From: Cristatella mucedo | Lineage: Eukaryota; Bryozoa; Phylactolaemata; Cristatellidae | Assembly: GCA_009760855.2 (NCBI GenBank) | Contig: WPIO01000010.1 | Location: forward strand, 1-64,000 | Direction of reading: 5' to 3' | Length of the DNA stretch: 64,000 nt | Part shown: positions 1-13,900 of the stretch, piece after piece | Layout: every line of letters starts with the position of its first letter | Numbering within the stretch: the first letter of the stretch is position 1 | Notes under the pieces: generated by a model | Told to the model about the DNA's origin: nothing | The model's input: the letters and a program-made list of their open reading frames with translations, nothing else | Database searches by the model: none | Translations under genes and position numbers: made by a program

Positions 1-3000
1 ATGATAGCCTTCAATCAGCCTGGATGGACGAATTACAGCAATCCAACGGAAAATAGACTCTAATCAGGCTAAAATTAACCAGACATTGGCGTTGATTGTA
101 ATATACGTTGGAGTTAATCTATCCGCCAACTTGTATGTCACCATGCCTACAAGCATTTATGCAAATGAAATTCAATGCCAGAGGCCTGTATGGCAATGTG
201 ACACAATCCCCCACAATACACTGCATTTCACCGCACAACGAAGGAAATCCCGTTCAAAAAATTTTGTTTTGAAAATATGCCGGCACACTCTGAGACAAAT
301 GGACAATAATTTCTCTGGCATTGGCAGGCGATTCTCATGCATTGCCGTGCGATTGACTGCAATAGCCTAGGCCAATACTACAATCCATTCCAATATAATG
401 CATTCACTGCAAAAAGACTAGAAATGGATTGCATCGAGCTCCAAATTTATTGCAAATCAAAGTGCACTGTGTTTTGTGCACACCCACCTCAAATACAAAG
501 TTGTGCATCTGCCCACTCTGGCATTGGTGGCAGTTGCCTGAAATGACCTGGGAAAAATACGCTCTCATATTATTCTAATAAAAATCATCCTTAAATCACC
601 ATCAAGCTCTAATGTGAATTTCAAATAATGTGATTATTCTTTCGTGTTCTTATGTGTGCCGATACCATGCATGCTGCCACCACCAATATGTGCAGGCTGA
701 CCCTCGTGTGTCACCTTTAACCATGTTAAGCTTATTGCCACAGAACATGCTACCACTAATCATTCAATAGTGCTTACTTTGCAGCAAACATAAAGTGCCT
801 AGAATGAAATTAATTTCACAGAGTGAGTTATTACAACGTATTACTATTTTATCATTATTCCATTATGTGACACCCATTTCGACGACTAGTAGAGACATCG
901 CAAATCCACCAAAAAGCTTGATTGCCTATTCATTGCATGCTTAAGGCTGTAATAAGCTTGCTACAAAACTTAGGGTCGGGGTGTTAGTTTTAGAGAAAAT
1001 ATGCATGCTATTCGTAGCACCACTTGAATGCCCAGAATCTTTCTGGCCCTTTTTTCTGAACGCAGAAACAAAGTATCCTCTTAAAGAAATATTCTCTACA
1101 TTAAATCAAAACATTGTGAGTGCAAATACATGCTAAAGACATGCAGACACGAAAAACCCACGATGCCAATATTAAGCATTTATTTAGACTGACTAGCTTT
1201 CAAGTAAATCAGTTTCAGCCCAGCTAAAGAAAGAATAAATCACACTTTTTACCCTGAAGGCTTACGGAGTATTTCATATTGAAACTCTTTTTACATTAGT
1301 TTATACTCTTCCTGCACCCTATAAACCCGTGACTTTTGGTTTCAAGAAGAGTGTTTTCTACTCGACATTCAGGTGCAGATTGCAAGCTATTTCCTGGAGC
1401 CAAAAATCTTGTCACGCGAGTGTACGTAACTGTGCCTAGCCAATACCCTTGGCTTGGAACAAAAAATGGCACTCACTGTTGAAGTGATAGGATTACAGAT
1501 TCATTCTTTAGTCGGAGCTAACTTGCATGCTTAACCTGACGACACGGTTTCATAAGGACGACCACAGGAAAGCATCTACCTCTGACAGCCACGCGGCCAG
1601 CAGCGACTCCGATCCTGTGGCAGGATTGCACCAGCTTTATTTGGCTTAATTTCCCAGAGCTGCACGCTGCATGCTGCTGCGGCCCTTTCTACGAAGCTCA
1701 GCCAATTGGGCGCAATGCACAAACCCTCTAAGCGGGAGCAAGAGAGTCGTAATATACACACCTTTAATATCGCTTGTATCAGCTTCAAGTGACCAAGCAC
1801 ACTCACGCTTGAGCACAAACTGAATGAGACTGGCCATGTAGTGAAAACTGGGCAACTCTGGAAAAAGTTTGCATGAAATGTGCTACCAACGCACAAGAAA
1901 CTCATAATTCGCGGTGCGATCTGGCTGAAATAGACTGCTTGCTCGACTTTGAAGCTCATTTCTCTTTTATCGGCCTGGTTCAATTAAAACTCATAGTGGA
2001 AAAACAATCGTTTTATGAGCTTCGCTGATTTTAGTGCACTAAATGCGAATCAGTCTTTAATCTGGCTTAACAAAAATTCATTATCATGAAAAATTAGATG
2101 CAAAACTGCTTAGTGCGACGATCAAGCTCTTTACTGGCATCCCAGTCAATATTTTTCAGAAGGATCCGTGTACCTAGTAAATTCTTCTTTCTCTGCCGTC
2201 TTTCGAAAGAAGATCAGTTCAATTACGGAGTGCTTTGCCTGCGTAAAATTCCTACTCCCGTGCTTTACTCAACGCAAATTCCGAATCATTAAACATGTAC
2301 CTGATTGTTGAACCTACAATTTAACTTAAACATCAAGAAAAAGTTACTCCGCAAAAAACTGCAGCTCTTCTTCTGATGCTTTCATAATTACTCCAACCAG
2401 GAATAATTAGCAAAGCAACTTCGTTTATAATCATCAATCCAGAGTCCTCCGTACAGGCTTAGAGCAGGCCACCTTGTAGGGTGTATAACTTCAAGTACTC
2501 ATGTAAGGTCTACCTCTTCTTCCCACAGTAGCTCTTAACTGAGACAGCCATAAGCAGGGCGAGAGCATTTTTACAGTTCCGTACAACATTCAAGCCTAGC
2601 GAGTATTTTCCACTCAGTAGTATGCTCTAATCAATCCACACAGTTTGCATTATTTCGACGGTGTAGCAACCTTCAAACTATTGCTAATTTAGGGAAACAA
2701 TATCTGATATTTCTAGTCTTTCTCTCTTCGACTTCTTGTGCCATTCGTGAATACTTGTTAGTTGGCTTTGGCCACCAAGCTACGTGTTGCCTCTAATCAA
2801 ACCCTGAGCGTTCTCATATAAATTGACTAGTAAAATAATGATTAAATCAGCTACAAAACCAAGCTTTCTATTTTTGTGAGTATGCAACTAGAAGATTTTT
2901 AGTTTTCTTTGTCAGGAAACCGAAGCACTATTCGCCCAAGCATTCATGGCATGCCGTACAGACTCCCGTAATTTACATTGTGTATGCTTGACTGCCTATG

Positions 3001-4042
3001 CGATAAATCAGATAGGTTTACTTGAAATCTTGAATGTACATTCTTACTTCGAAAAATACCTGGATTGCCACAATGATGACTTCTCAGCATTTTGTCCAGC
3101 TTCCCTTGGCGAGCCGCACGCAAACTTTAAAAAACGTTAATCGCCTTTAGGTAGCTGAATTCTCTCGGTCCATTCTACCCACATCTATTACTAAATTATT
3201 AATTACTATTTTATCAGTGTAATTGAAAAACCTACAGATAGTGGTTCATTGAAAAAGCTCATCCTTTGGAATATTGCTTACTATCCTCCAAAGATATTAC
3301 AAGCCGACATCACCGAACCAACTGAAATCCGGTTTTCAGCTTATGCGGCACAGTTATATGCAAGCAGAAGAACTTATATCTCGCTAAAGCATTTGAATCG
3401 TCTGAGTGCATTGACCTTTCCTCGCTTTTGTCTTCTTAAGTTACTCATCAAATGACGAAGTAATTACTATATTTACATATCAGCAGATGACAGAGAAAGT
3501 GATTTGCTTCTCTTGGGGCCCTATATTTGTTTTTAATATTGTATTTTGCGATTATAACAGCTAATATCATAGATAAATGAGTTCATTACACGTTAAAGTG
3601 ACTAAAGAAGACGTTAATTGTTATGGACTTAGTTTAGATGCTGCCGCCTTGGTATATGTGGTAACAAATTTAACTTCTACAAACATGCGGTTTAGCAGCC
3701 GCACCGAACTTAAGCCACGAAATAGAGGTGATGAACTATTTGGATACTGCTAATGGAGCGAAACTGAAAGATCATTCTCGCCTTCAGATACCAAGCACTA
3801 ATCGAGCATCCTGTCCGGTGCAGAATCATCCTCCAAAAGCGGAATTTCTTGCGAGCATTGTTTACTAAAACTGATACAGCTAAGATTAGAGCAAGGCTAA
3901 TCTGCGGCTTCATATTACAGCACTTCGTAAATGGCGTGCCCATTTACATGTAGACACCTACAGCAAACAGACGCACCCACATTGCCCTTCAATTTTTCGA
4001 CCATTATGAGCACGCAAATTAGGTTGACCTTAGTTTACCCAA
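1..4042. other. Gene-free stretch downstream of gene 1
   Basis: AT-rich sequence. Apart from the LINE-B tail noted separately, the short open frames have no recognisable domain, coding signature or splice context, and I see nothing in them. Confidence 0.6.
745..862 (+). repeat. LINE-B 3' tail, solo
   Basis: Contains TTTGCAGCAAA, then AAAGTGCCTAGA, a second half starting near ACAGAGTGAG, and an ATTACTATTTTATCATTATT tail. These match the tails at 33058-33195, 39390-39480 and 44612-44720. Diverged. Confidence 0.5.
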
Positions 4043-4200
4043 CTGTTATTAACATGCATTTGCATATTACTTATATAATGAATGCCTATAAACATTTATA
4101 TAGCGTCATCCTAATTCTTTATTTGATGCACTCTCCGTTGCTAAGGTCCAAAAAACTAGATTCATTATATAAGTAATATGCAAATGCATGTTACTAATAA
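4043..4200. repeat. Short hairpin element (about 39-bp inverted repeats)
   Basis: Left arm about 4043-4082 contains AACATGCATTTGCATATTAC then TTATATAATGAA. Right arm about 4161-4200 is its reverse complement with one small difference. About 78 bp separate the arms. The form fits a very short MITE-like element or a solo palindrome. No target-site duplication is evident. Confidence 0.7.
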
Positions 4201-5059
4201 AGCCAATGCATAGCTGCTGATATAGCCGCTAGCACATCTCATTCTGGTAAATTAAATCATCGTCTCTACCGCCGTGCCAATTCTCTCTCAAGAACTGCTG
4301 TTAATCTCCGAAACGTAAGTGTTCATTAGGCCTCCTATAATTCAGTTGGCTTACCTTAACGCTTATCTTTGAAAGTATTTTCACTGTGCAGCAAAGCCTA
4401 ATTATAGAAGAAATGATTATTGAAGTCTGTCTCGACCTGTTAGCTTTAACCGAGGCCGGGCTAAAATTAGGAAACCGGCTGACCATAACCAACGACAGCC
4501 GACAGGTTGCCCGCTCTTAGTTACTAATAATCCATTCAAACAGGTGCTTGATTTAGCATTGTCTCACATTCATCCTTAAAATTCAAACCGTTAGCCGCCC
4601 CCTTCAAGCAACCTTTCAAGCTCTTATTTTGAGTGCCTCTGATACCAAGCCTTCCATTGTGACTGAGTCTATCCTCCCCACATACTAGATTATATTTGTT
4701 TCTCAGCCCCCTGAAACAATGTTTTCTTCTGCTCGCTAAACGTCTATTTTTCCTTGTGATGGGTGATTTTATCATCATGACGCCTTGATAGACACAATCA
4801 TAGCCAGATCTCTGAATTGCTGAGTGGTGGCATTTCAATTCAACTTCTATACTAAGACCTCCAACCTAACTTGTCTAGCCTTAGAGCAGAGAATTATAAA
4901 GCTAGTTGTTCTTTGGGTACACAGCAACCTTCTCTGAAATTCAGACATGGGTAACGCGACTTGGCTTATGTTTCCTTATCCGTCGGTAGTATTTGATGCA
5001 GTTTAACACTTGGCCTTCTTATGCACGCCTCTACACTCGCCACGGAATCGCTGGAAATT

Positions 5060-5720
5060 CATTGCAATTGTTCAGACCCAATCGTGGGATTCTCGAGTTT
5101 TAAGTTAAAATTAATAATAACGGACAACGGTCATCCAAGGAAACGCTAACGTACGGAGTACCTGAGGGCTGTACACTCAGTCGGCTTCTCTTAACAACTA
5201 ATACTCTCCATCTAGCCGATGCGTCACCAAGAACAACCTAAGTTTTCATTTCTGGGCAGATATCACTCATTTTCACCTGTGCTTTAATCTAAACTAGCCC
5301 TCCAGCAAGTCGAATTCTCTACTTGTAAAAGTTTGGCTTGCATAGATAGCGATGTGAAATCAAAATTTGCCCAATCATGTATAACATAAATTCTCAACTT
5401 CCGTAACTTTGCGATTGCTGGTCTACCAGCTCTGTGATCAGGTGCTTACCGATAATGTAAAACCTGGCTGCTTCCCTTTTACGTCTTGAGCGTCGCCGTT
5501 TCTGCATCACACGACTTCAAAAACATTGTGCCAGAAGTTCTTACCTAAATTGTATAGCTCTATCTCCCACGAACATCATATCCTTCCAAGACTTTGCCCT
5601 TTATTTGTTTGCTACCAAAGCCTGAAACTCATTGCCCAACTGACAGCATTACATCCCGTGAAGTGACAAGGTTTAAAAAGAGCCTTATGCCACACTGTTT
5701 TGCTTCCGTATTTTAGTGGT
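5060..5720 (+). mobile_element. Decayed LINE reverse transcriptase relic
   Basis: Translated fragments with stops resemble reverse transcriptase: YGVPEGCTLSRLL stands for [12 protein letters not shown], and near 5620 a tract like AWNSLPN followed by a KRxLK-like end. Several stops and frameshifts. No active function. Confidence 0.55.
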
Positions 5721-7489
5721 TCCATATGATTGGTCATTGTGTGCTAATGTGTGATGACATGGTGGCTGTTGCTTCTAGCAAGAGCTTCTTGCGACCATGT
5801 GCATGCCTCATCTAACAACGCTATGCTTCCTGATAACATTGCTTTCTTTACAGCATATGAGAATTGCCCAGAAAGAGATTCAGTTCTCTGACTGTGCTAT
5901 GACAACGTAGTATTATTGCAAATATTAGTAAGGAAAATTTTTCCTCGTTCCAGCAGCAGCAAAACTTTACCCGTTTCCTATTGGCCTGATATTGTGTTTT
6001 GTGCGAATAAGATTGTAAGATGTATTGGCCATTGTTACTGCTAGCCAATTAGATCGCATCGCCTAACTGGTATCTGTGTATTTCTGCTACTGCTCCAATG
6101 GTTGCAGTAGTTGAAGACATTGGGTCTTTTTTTGGCTGATGTGAATTAATATTCTCAGGATTGCAAGGCAATAGTACGTGAAGCGATATTCTTTAGTCTA
6201 TCAATAAGGTGATACGTATTCGCTTCTCTTTTCTTACTTCTGCGAGATTTTGAGCTGCTCGAACGAGGCTGTGTAACCAGAAGATAATCATGAGCAAGAC
6301 TCACTCAAGATTGAAGGACGTTAAGGCATTCCATGACTTTACAACATTTAAAAGGGAGCGGCAAGAGTGCCTCTTCATAGCCTTGTCTGTGCCTTTGTGA
6401 ATTCTTCTTCGTGTAATTATTTGTTCCAAAACTGTTCGTAAGATTAATAGTCATGACGGCGTACTTAATATTCTGAATACAAAAAGGGTTAAAATAAAGA
6501 TAAACTTCTCTGTAGGAACGTAAAATAATATTTCAGCCTATAGAGAGGCTCAAGATTGCCCATTTGAGTGAGTTGAGTAAAAACATCAAAGAATATCAGT
6601 AAAGCTCAAAGATGAGCCTCCAATGTACATAGAACTTAATCAAACACGCGTTTTTGCCGTCAAGGCTTTTTCTGAGGAGTGAATCTCAATACTTCTTTAG
6701 TAAGCGTGTAACATCGGTCTTTAGATACTATTTCGCCGAAAAATTTCTATCCTCTCAGTCTCACTAACACCTCGGTCAATATTGTCGAGCAAACAAAATC
6801 CCTCATATCGTTCGCCCGGTTTTCATTTGTTCTGACTCTAATAAGTACTAATAACGATTCATTGAGGATATCGTATTTTTGAAATAAGAGTTTCAAACTG
6901 TTTCCCGTTAGAAATAATCCCTGGCTAAGCTGGATTATTCTCCACGTTAATTCGCTAGTTCTAGAAATTTATTTGCTATCAGCTAGCGAAAAACTAACTG
7001 GATCCATTAGGTGGGTCAGTCAGCTACGTGTAGTTTGATTATATGCAGGTCGGTACAGCTCCTTTCCTAAACAGCTGTTAGGAGCATCAACGGCAGTGCA
7101 AAGCTGTGCTCCACCTATGATGTGGCTTGGACAGGCCGGTAACCCTGAACAGATGATGGATTCAATATCAGGGTCTGCCAAGGCACAGCCGTGGGCGAGG
7201 AGAGGGAACTAGAATAGGAGAGAGGGGCGAGTGAAGTCGTGCTCACTCTGCTCTTTGGAACGTTGAATAAATTGTTGGTGTTCGTTCGATGCCAGTGTTC
7301 TGTGTGCAGGGCGAATCAAAGTACACAAAGCTTGAGTGGTGGCAGGACGAGAGATCTGGTTATTTCAAAACATGTCCTGACAATTAAGTTAAATTTAATG
7401 TACCGATATTGAACTATACTATCCGGAAAAATTAGGAGTAGATATTACACAGGTAAGCACACATTGATTTCACTGGAGTTGGGTGGTGT
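5721..7489. other. Gene-free stretch downstream of gene 1
   Basis: No coding signature on either strand. A GGAGAGGGGCGAG-type purine-rich patch near 7200 stands out from AT-rich surroundings. TTTAAT near 7393 (ATTAAA on the minus strand) could be a weak poly(A) signal for gene 1. Confidence 0.4.
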
Positions 7490-7545
7490 TCTCTCTCTTT
7501 CTCTCTCTCTCTCACTCTCACTCTCTCTCTCTCTCTCTCTCTCTT
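7490..7545. repeat. (CT)n microsatellite just past the gene 1 stop
   Basis: Nearly pure CT dinucleotide run with two CACTCTCACT interruptions. It ends about 85 bases beyond the gene 1 stop codon, so it probably lies in the 3' untranslated region, where the transcript would carry (GA)n. Confidence 0.9.
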
Positions 7546-7630
7546 CGTGCCCTTTTTCTATCACCAGCGCCTCGGAAAATAGCGGGTGCAGTCAGGACAG
7601 AGCGAAGCAAGTGACTTCGACGAAACTGGG

Positions 7631-7984
7631 CTACCTACTGTCGCCGCCGATTGGCATGACTACCAAAATGAAAATGGTGGAAAGAGTCGTCACTAGAGAA
7701 AAGGCACAGAAGAGTAGTCTGTCGATGACCGTGCTCACGGTGCTCCAGGCATGACGTCGATCCGCCAGCTCCTCATTTCTCGATTGGGCGCAGCTCAGCT
7801 CCGTCAGCACGGACAGAACATCGCCTAGTACAGCAGTGCTGTGGCTCGCCAGCTGCCTCTCGTCGGCTTCTCCATCCGGCTTCTCTTCGTCCGCAGCGAA
7901 GCTGATAGAAATGGTGGTCATTTCGAAGTCGTTGCTCCGTCGAGGGACTACACACAGCACTATTCCCACCTTGTCCACCAGCAC
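7631..7984 (-). CDS. Gene 1 exon 10: cytoplasmic loop, M4 and stop
   Basis: 354 nt including TAG at 7631-7633, residues 339-455. Starts [13 protein letters not shown] at acceptor TCACTGTAG, then a short acidic cytoplasmic loop of about 85 residues. It continues into [20 protein letters not shown] and the rest of M4, ending MPIGGDSR. The WxxVxxVIDRxLF motif is the amphipathic helix and M4 junction of nAChR subunits. This exon is the most diverged from gene 2, as cytoplasmic loops usually are. Confidence 0.93.
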   Translation of the reverse strand: MLVDKVGIVLCVVPRRSNDFEMTTISISFAADEEKPDGEADERQLASHSTAVLGDVLSVLTELSCAQSRNEELADRRHAWSTVSTVIDRLLFCAFSLVTTLSTIFILVVMPIGGDSR

Positions 7985-10900
7985 CTACAGTGAGCGAGCA
8001 GTCACTATAGCTAGCACAATAGCTGGGCCACGCAGGCGAACTTGGCTCCGGCTGATTTCTGCTTTGCTCGGGTCTGTGTTGCACACTAGGTGGCTCTGGT
8101 GCCCAATTGCTGCTGTGGAAGGCATTGACGGGCTCTGAGCAGTGCTACCTCAATCTGGTTTGTGCTTGCTCGCACTAGTGGAAACTAGCTTCATCTGGTA
8201 AGCACCAGCTGGCTCAGGCACACGCTAGCTGGCTCTGCCTGGCATTGACGGGCTCTGCAGGGTCGTAGCTGACTCTGGAAGGCATTCACTGGTTCTGTGG
8301 AGTGCTAGCTGGCCCTTGTGGAGCCCTAGCTGGCTCTGGTGAGAGCTTCCAGGCTCCGGAGCAGGCTCGCTCGCTCCGGGCACGCTAGCTCACTCCAATG
8401 GGCACTAGGTGGCTCCCGCTGTGTTAGATAACTCTCGTCTCGGTCGCTGCGAGAGAAATTCTAGCTGGCCAATCGGAGTGATGCTCCAAAAACGTCTCCC
8501 TAAGGTGCGAGTCGTGCTGCTGAGGGCACCGTTCTCCCCAGCACACAACCGGTTGGAAACGCGCCGGTTGAATGAAGAAGGGCAGAATGCGGAGCTACAG
8601 AAGTAACTCAATGCCAATTTAAGAGCCAATTAATTTATCGGGAAAATGTAAGCGTAATCGGTGTCCTGCATCAACACACTATTCTAAATATGACAGCACG
8701 AGCTCCTCAGCTAAGACTGCCTTCATTCTGGGCAACATTACAAAATAAAATTTTGGCCTATGTAGACGGAGATGCCAGATCCAAGTTGTTCCATGAGTTT
8801 GGGCACCCTGTCTCTATTACATAACTCTACTTTTGGAAGTCTGCCTACACATTCAAATAAGCTCCTACGGAAAACTCGTCAGCCAGGCATGTCTGCCGAG
8901 ACCCGTGCTTTTGGCTCTTCAAACTCTCCGGCCTGAACTGGCTCCCAGCTATGCAGTTCATCGAATTCAATAAACTTGCTGCCCTTACTTGGGGTCAATT
9001 CATTCTACAGCTCCAGTTTACCATTTTATCTCCAGTCCACCTATCCAGTTTAACCATGACAACTAATCCCCAATCAGTCATAACATCGTGAGGCCGGATC
9101 TTCTGACTCGAGTTGTTTAGCTGTATCTTAATCGAATGCCGAATCCTTTGCAAACTCTGCCGTTATGCTCCTCTCAAAGCTGGACCTCATACCGAATGCT
9201 GTCGTGGCCTCCTCTTACTTGAATACTTAAAAAAACTGCCAATTCCTTTTCCTCACCAGATTTTCAGGATACAGATAAATTTCCTATTGGGTGCTTGTAA
9301 TATAATTCAATATATCTATTTCAGCTTCTATATAAAGCCATATAGACTATGAAGGTAATACTACGGAGGGTTTTGTATCAATTGAATTGAAATCAATCAA
9401 TCATTCAATTAAATATCAATATAATGAATATCAATTGAAGTCCAAGCTGCTGACAGTACTCATGTAGTTGCTAACAGATTTCATCTTACCCAGCGATAAG
9501 ATAATGAGAAGCATGTTTGAGTAGGGAGGACATTGTTTTGAGTGCTTATCACGGAATTAACAACTCAGAACGGCTGTAAAAGGAATGCTGCAGCCGGCAG
9601 CATACAAATATGTGTCATTGCATAAACATTTAGGAAGTGAGTTACACATACTAGGTCATGCAAAAAAATCATCTGTCTCCAAGAGTCTTTTCGCGTAGGA
9701 ATTGTAATCTATCATTAATAGAGGACCTTCAGGCACGAAGAGCTTGAAACTGGTTGATCAGTTGAGATGGTTGTGAAAAATACCTTGGCTTAACTTGTTA
9801 GTCACCTTAAGAACTTTATTATGTATCCTCTTATCAACAAGATTCAGAAAGGAGAGATATAGCTGAACCTCAGATATTTGTAGCCTTTACAACCATAATA
9901 ATTACTGGCTCCGGTGGCCTACTTACTTTTTTCGATGGCCGGGCCCAAGTTGAATTGCAATTGTCTAACCTATACAGATCCATGAGCTAGTTGAACTTTT
10001 GAGAACGCGAATGATATACGGTCCATATTCTAGTCTTAGATCGTCATTTGCACTCAATGGATAGTTGTAAAGATTATTTTCCTAATGAAACTTTCCAAAT
10101 TTTTATATTTTTCACATACATCTTATCTGAGATCACACGGTTTACGGTTGCACTGCATCACCACCTGAGGGAAAAGCGAAATCTTCTAGTCAAGTCACAT
10201 GACTGGGATGTCCTATAAGTAGCACTTATGTTTACCCTGCTTCAGTTTAAGTAAATTGGCTGACTTCCAGGACTAAATTTCAGTAAGGCGAGCATTAAGT
10301 TAACATAGGCAACTGCTGACTTTGAATGTATCGGCGACAAATGCAACTGAGTATCGTCAGCATCGAAGTGATCGCCAATCCCACGGGCCAGAGTCATTTT
10401 TCCTACAAGTTCAGTTCAACCACTGAACATCTAAGGACCGAGACCGGACCTATGAGGACCCCCATGGGTGGCTTGTCAGGTGAATGAGACTTGAATCCAC
10501 AGAACAGGGATTAATTTCGATAGGAAGAGTAGAATTTTAACCACGCAAGTGGATCCTTGCTTTCAATCGTTCAGATAGGATGCCGTTCTCTACAATGTCA
10601 AAGGTAGCTGATTGATCCAGCCGGCCCCAGGCTATGACATTCCCCTTATTACTGCTGTATAGACTGTCAGTAGGTACACGAAGAAGAGCAGTTTTAGTGA
10701 AATGATGTGGCTTAAATCGTGACTGAAATTTGTCGAACGACATGTTCTTAAATTTTCGCAGATACATTTTTTAGAGTAAATAACCACGTTGAGATACATC
10801 TTTGACAGCATATTAAAAGTGCTTAGATATAAATTGAGTTTTTGAGGACACTATTTAAATTCATAGCTTCTATCATGATTATATTATTTGCTAATCTCTA

Positions 10901-13900
10901 GGCTACAAAATGAAAGTTTTACGCTCACGATCATCTATTTTTCTCTGTTATGTGTTTCTTTTTAACCTCTAAATCTGTAGCCGTTCCATTTTAGGCGCAA
11001 GCTTGCACCACCCAGGTCACTGCCAATAACTCTCAATTTAAGTAAATTTGATTGCAAGAGACTAGAAATTTGAAGAACCATCTGCCCTAATCGTGAGCTT
11101 TGATATAACTTGCTTGATAGGCCAGTTAGCGTTATTTTGAAGCAGTAGCCTCTATTGTAAAAGTAGTGGCCCATCCTTCTCAACCAAAGCCTGTGTTTGA
11201 GGCAGTCTACCACGGCCAAGTAGCTTCCTAGACTAAACAGGGATGGCCTTACCCTTTGCACCCACGAAGGCACTTTCCGATGGCCCTTTTGAGATACCCA
11301 AATGACGAATATTGTACAAAGTAGTGATGCGGCCGACGTGCAAGTCACCAGCATGATGTAGTAACCTAAAATGAATAGCCCCGTATCGATAAATCACTAC
11401 TGCCTACATTAATAATAGCAATGCATCAGAAGCGACAATTCGTTTCATTACTTAATAAAGGTGTATTGTCGGAAGTCTTCGGCATGTCCGAGGAGATGAT
11501 GAGTTGAAGTACTACGAATGAGAGCATGAGAGTTATGTTGAGCACTACCTGCAAAAATCCAGTATCATCGTTTCTTCAGGTAACTCACTTAGTGCTGCCA
11601 AAATCAATTGAATGCACAATGATCAGCAAAAGGTGCTACATGTCCTGCTTTAATTTACGGATAACTTATCTGCTCAATCCTAAGACAGTAATGATAATTT
11701 AACAGCCAACCGGAACCTGGTTATATTTTCGTGTGTTTCATTTTTAATATTACAATTTTGTAGCGATTTTAATTCAGATGATCACTTTTACGATTCACGA
11801 CCTTCCAATTGTGGCTTGATACGTCTGCATTAAAGCTCTATTCCTTTCACCCAACAGCCAGTGGACAGGAATTATCAAGGCATTATACTTTTGTCTTACT
11901 TTTTAAGTCGTGTGATTCCTAATTTCCATAAAAATTAGTTTGTTGCTCTACTTATTCTTCATGCAGCGACTGATCTGCAAGCAACTTAATTTATTTTGCA
12001 AATGCAGTGGTACTTAGGCCACAGAGGATATACGATATACGAGTATTTGGAGATATGAGCCGTCTTTTGGTCGGTTTTTGCTTTGAGCTTGGAGCTAAAA
12101 TTCAGGTTACGAGCCAACTTCACATACTCCACCCCTAGTGGCCGCGCGAACGTCGCAATGCGAATGGTTACTCAGGCCAGTAAGGGTAGGGAAGCGAAAG
12201 ACGTTTTGTTGCAAGACGCTGCCCTACGACCGTGTGTGATGCCAAGTGCAGGCCTGTTGGTTCACAACCAGATAGACTCGAGCGAGCCATCGCCATGCTC
12301 GGAGGCACAAGATCGCCAGACGCCGGGGTTAAATCCGACTACGGCAGGAACAGAGAAGTACGTACTGTAGTCTATTTAGGCAATATCATCGAGTGAAGGT
12401 TCATCCCAGGACTGATCACAATCGGCGTGTCTGCATAAAGGCCCAGCCAATAAACTGAAAGTGAGAAAAACCCTGCAAAAAGGTCACAAATCGGTGAACA
12501 TGATTCGGATATTCATTTCAGCCTTACTTCTCTAACTTTATTAGCGTCTTCAATTCATCCGATCTCCAAGTTACTCCTGTACATAAGGATTAATAAAACT
12601 CGTTTATATAAGACATTCTGTTGTATTTTTTCAAAGCCATACTTTCAATTTAAAAGTGCATTTTTCTAATATGAAAACATGTGGCAAAAATTATAATGAG
12701 AGGTATGCTTTCACTCTCCAAATCCACTGGGCTTGATTATTTAAGGGCGCAAGTTTTAAATCAACAACCACATATGCTAAAAAAATCGAGGCACATATGA
12801 ATCATATGTCAAACTGCTGTACACAAATGCAGTTGTTTTCAGTTGTTACAAGCTTCTGTGCCAGTATGTGAAGCAATAATTATCGCCGACCTTGATTTCG
12901 CCTTTTAAAAACTAACTGGTGGCTTGGAATTTAACAAAATAAGTGCCTAAAGAAAGATTTTGAAAGAGACAGAAGGAGACAGAGACAGAGACAGATAGAG
13001 GCAGAGAGACAGACAGAGATACAGAAAGAAAGAGAGATACAGAGAGAAAGAGAGATACAGAGAGAGAGAGAGACAGAGACAGAGAGAGACAGAGAGAGAC
13101 AAAGACATAGAGACAGAGAGAGAGGGAAAAACAAATAGACAAAGAGAGAGAGAGAGAGAGAACATTATAGAGGGCTGGGAGAGAGAGCACACAGCTGTTG
13201 GGCCACTGATCTGATTATGAAAAACCCAAAGAAAGTGGACGTTAGAAATGAAGTAGTAGTACCCTTTAAAGTCCATATCTAGTTTCTTAGCTTGAGTATC
13301 CTAATGTATCTACCCATTTGCATTTTGGGAATTCAATGAAGTTTCTGATCATCGGATTGATATATAAAATGGAAGCTAATTTCTGACTTACGTCGCATTT
13401 TCCATGAAACATTGACCAGTAGTGAAGCTTCCGAGACAGATTCTGTGCCGAGCCCCCTGCATGATTTATAAACTCCTTTCGTCAAGGACTGGAAAGGATG
13501 AGCCATAGTCGGCAGTAGGACATTAGTTGTCGTTGCGTAAGAATTATGGAAGCGATTTCCACAGCCAAGGACTTTCAGAGCTAAAGCTTCTGTCGCCAAT
13601 AGTCTTTAAGCTGAGGAATAGAACAGCTAATTTATTGTCCATACAGGGCTTGAGGGGCACGAGGAGGCTGAAACTACTTGTAGCAGTTCTGCTAGGTATG
13701 GAGGAGCCAAGCCTTGGTGGGCCTTGTGGGTCAGCCTAAGAACTTTGCTCCGTATCCGTTGAGCAAACGGCAGCCATCCTAGCTCTTTTAGCTAAGGAGA
13801 CACATAGTCGACCCTCTGGGACTTGAAAACCAGCCTTGCAGCCATATTCAAAGCTAGCTGCTGTGGCCTAGCTTTTTTCGGTAACCCAGCTTAAAGGGAA

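Larger units (their letters stand above)
7985..11252 (-). other. Gene 1 intron 9 (3268 bp)
   Basis: GTAAGG to CTGTAG. Holds the GGCTCTG repeat cluster and a decayed LINE-A copy in the same orientation as the gene. 8640-9700 shows nothing recognisable. Confidence 0.85.

Noticed and set aside
12912-13276. Ser/Leu-rich open frames
   Set aside because: Translation of the GA-rich simple repeat.
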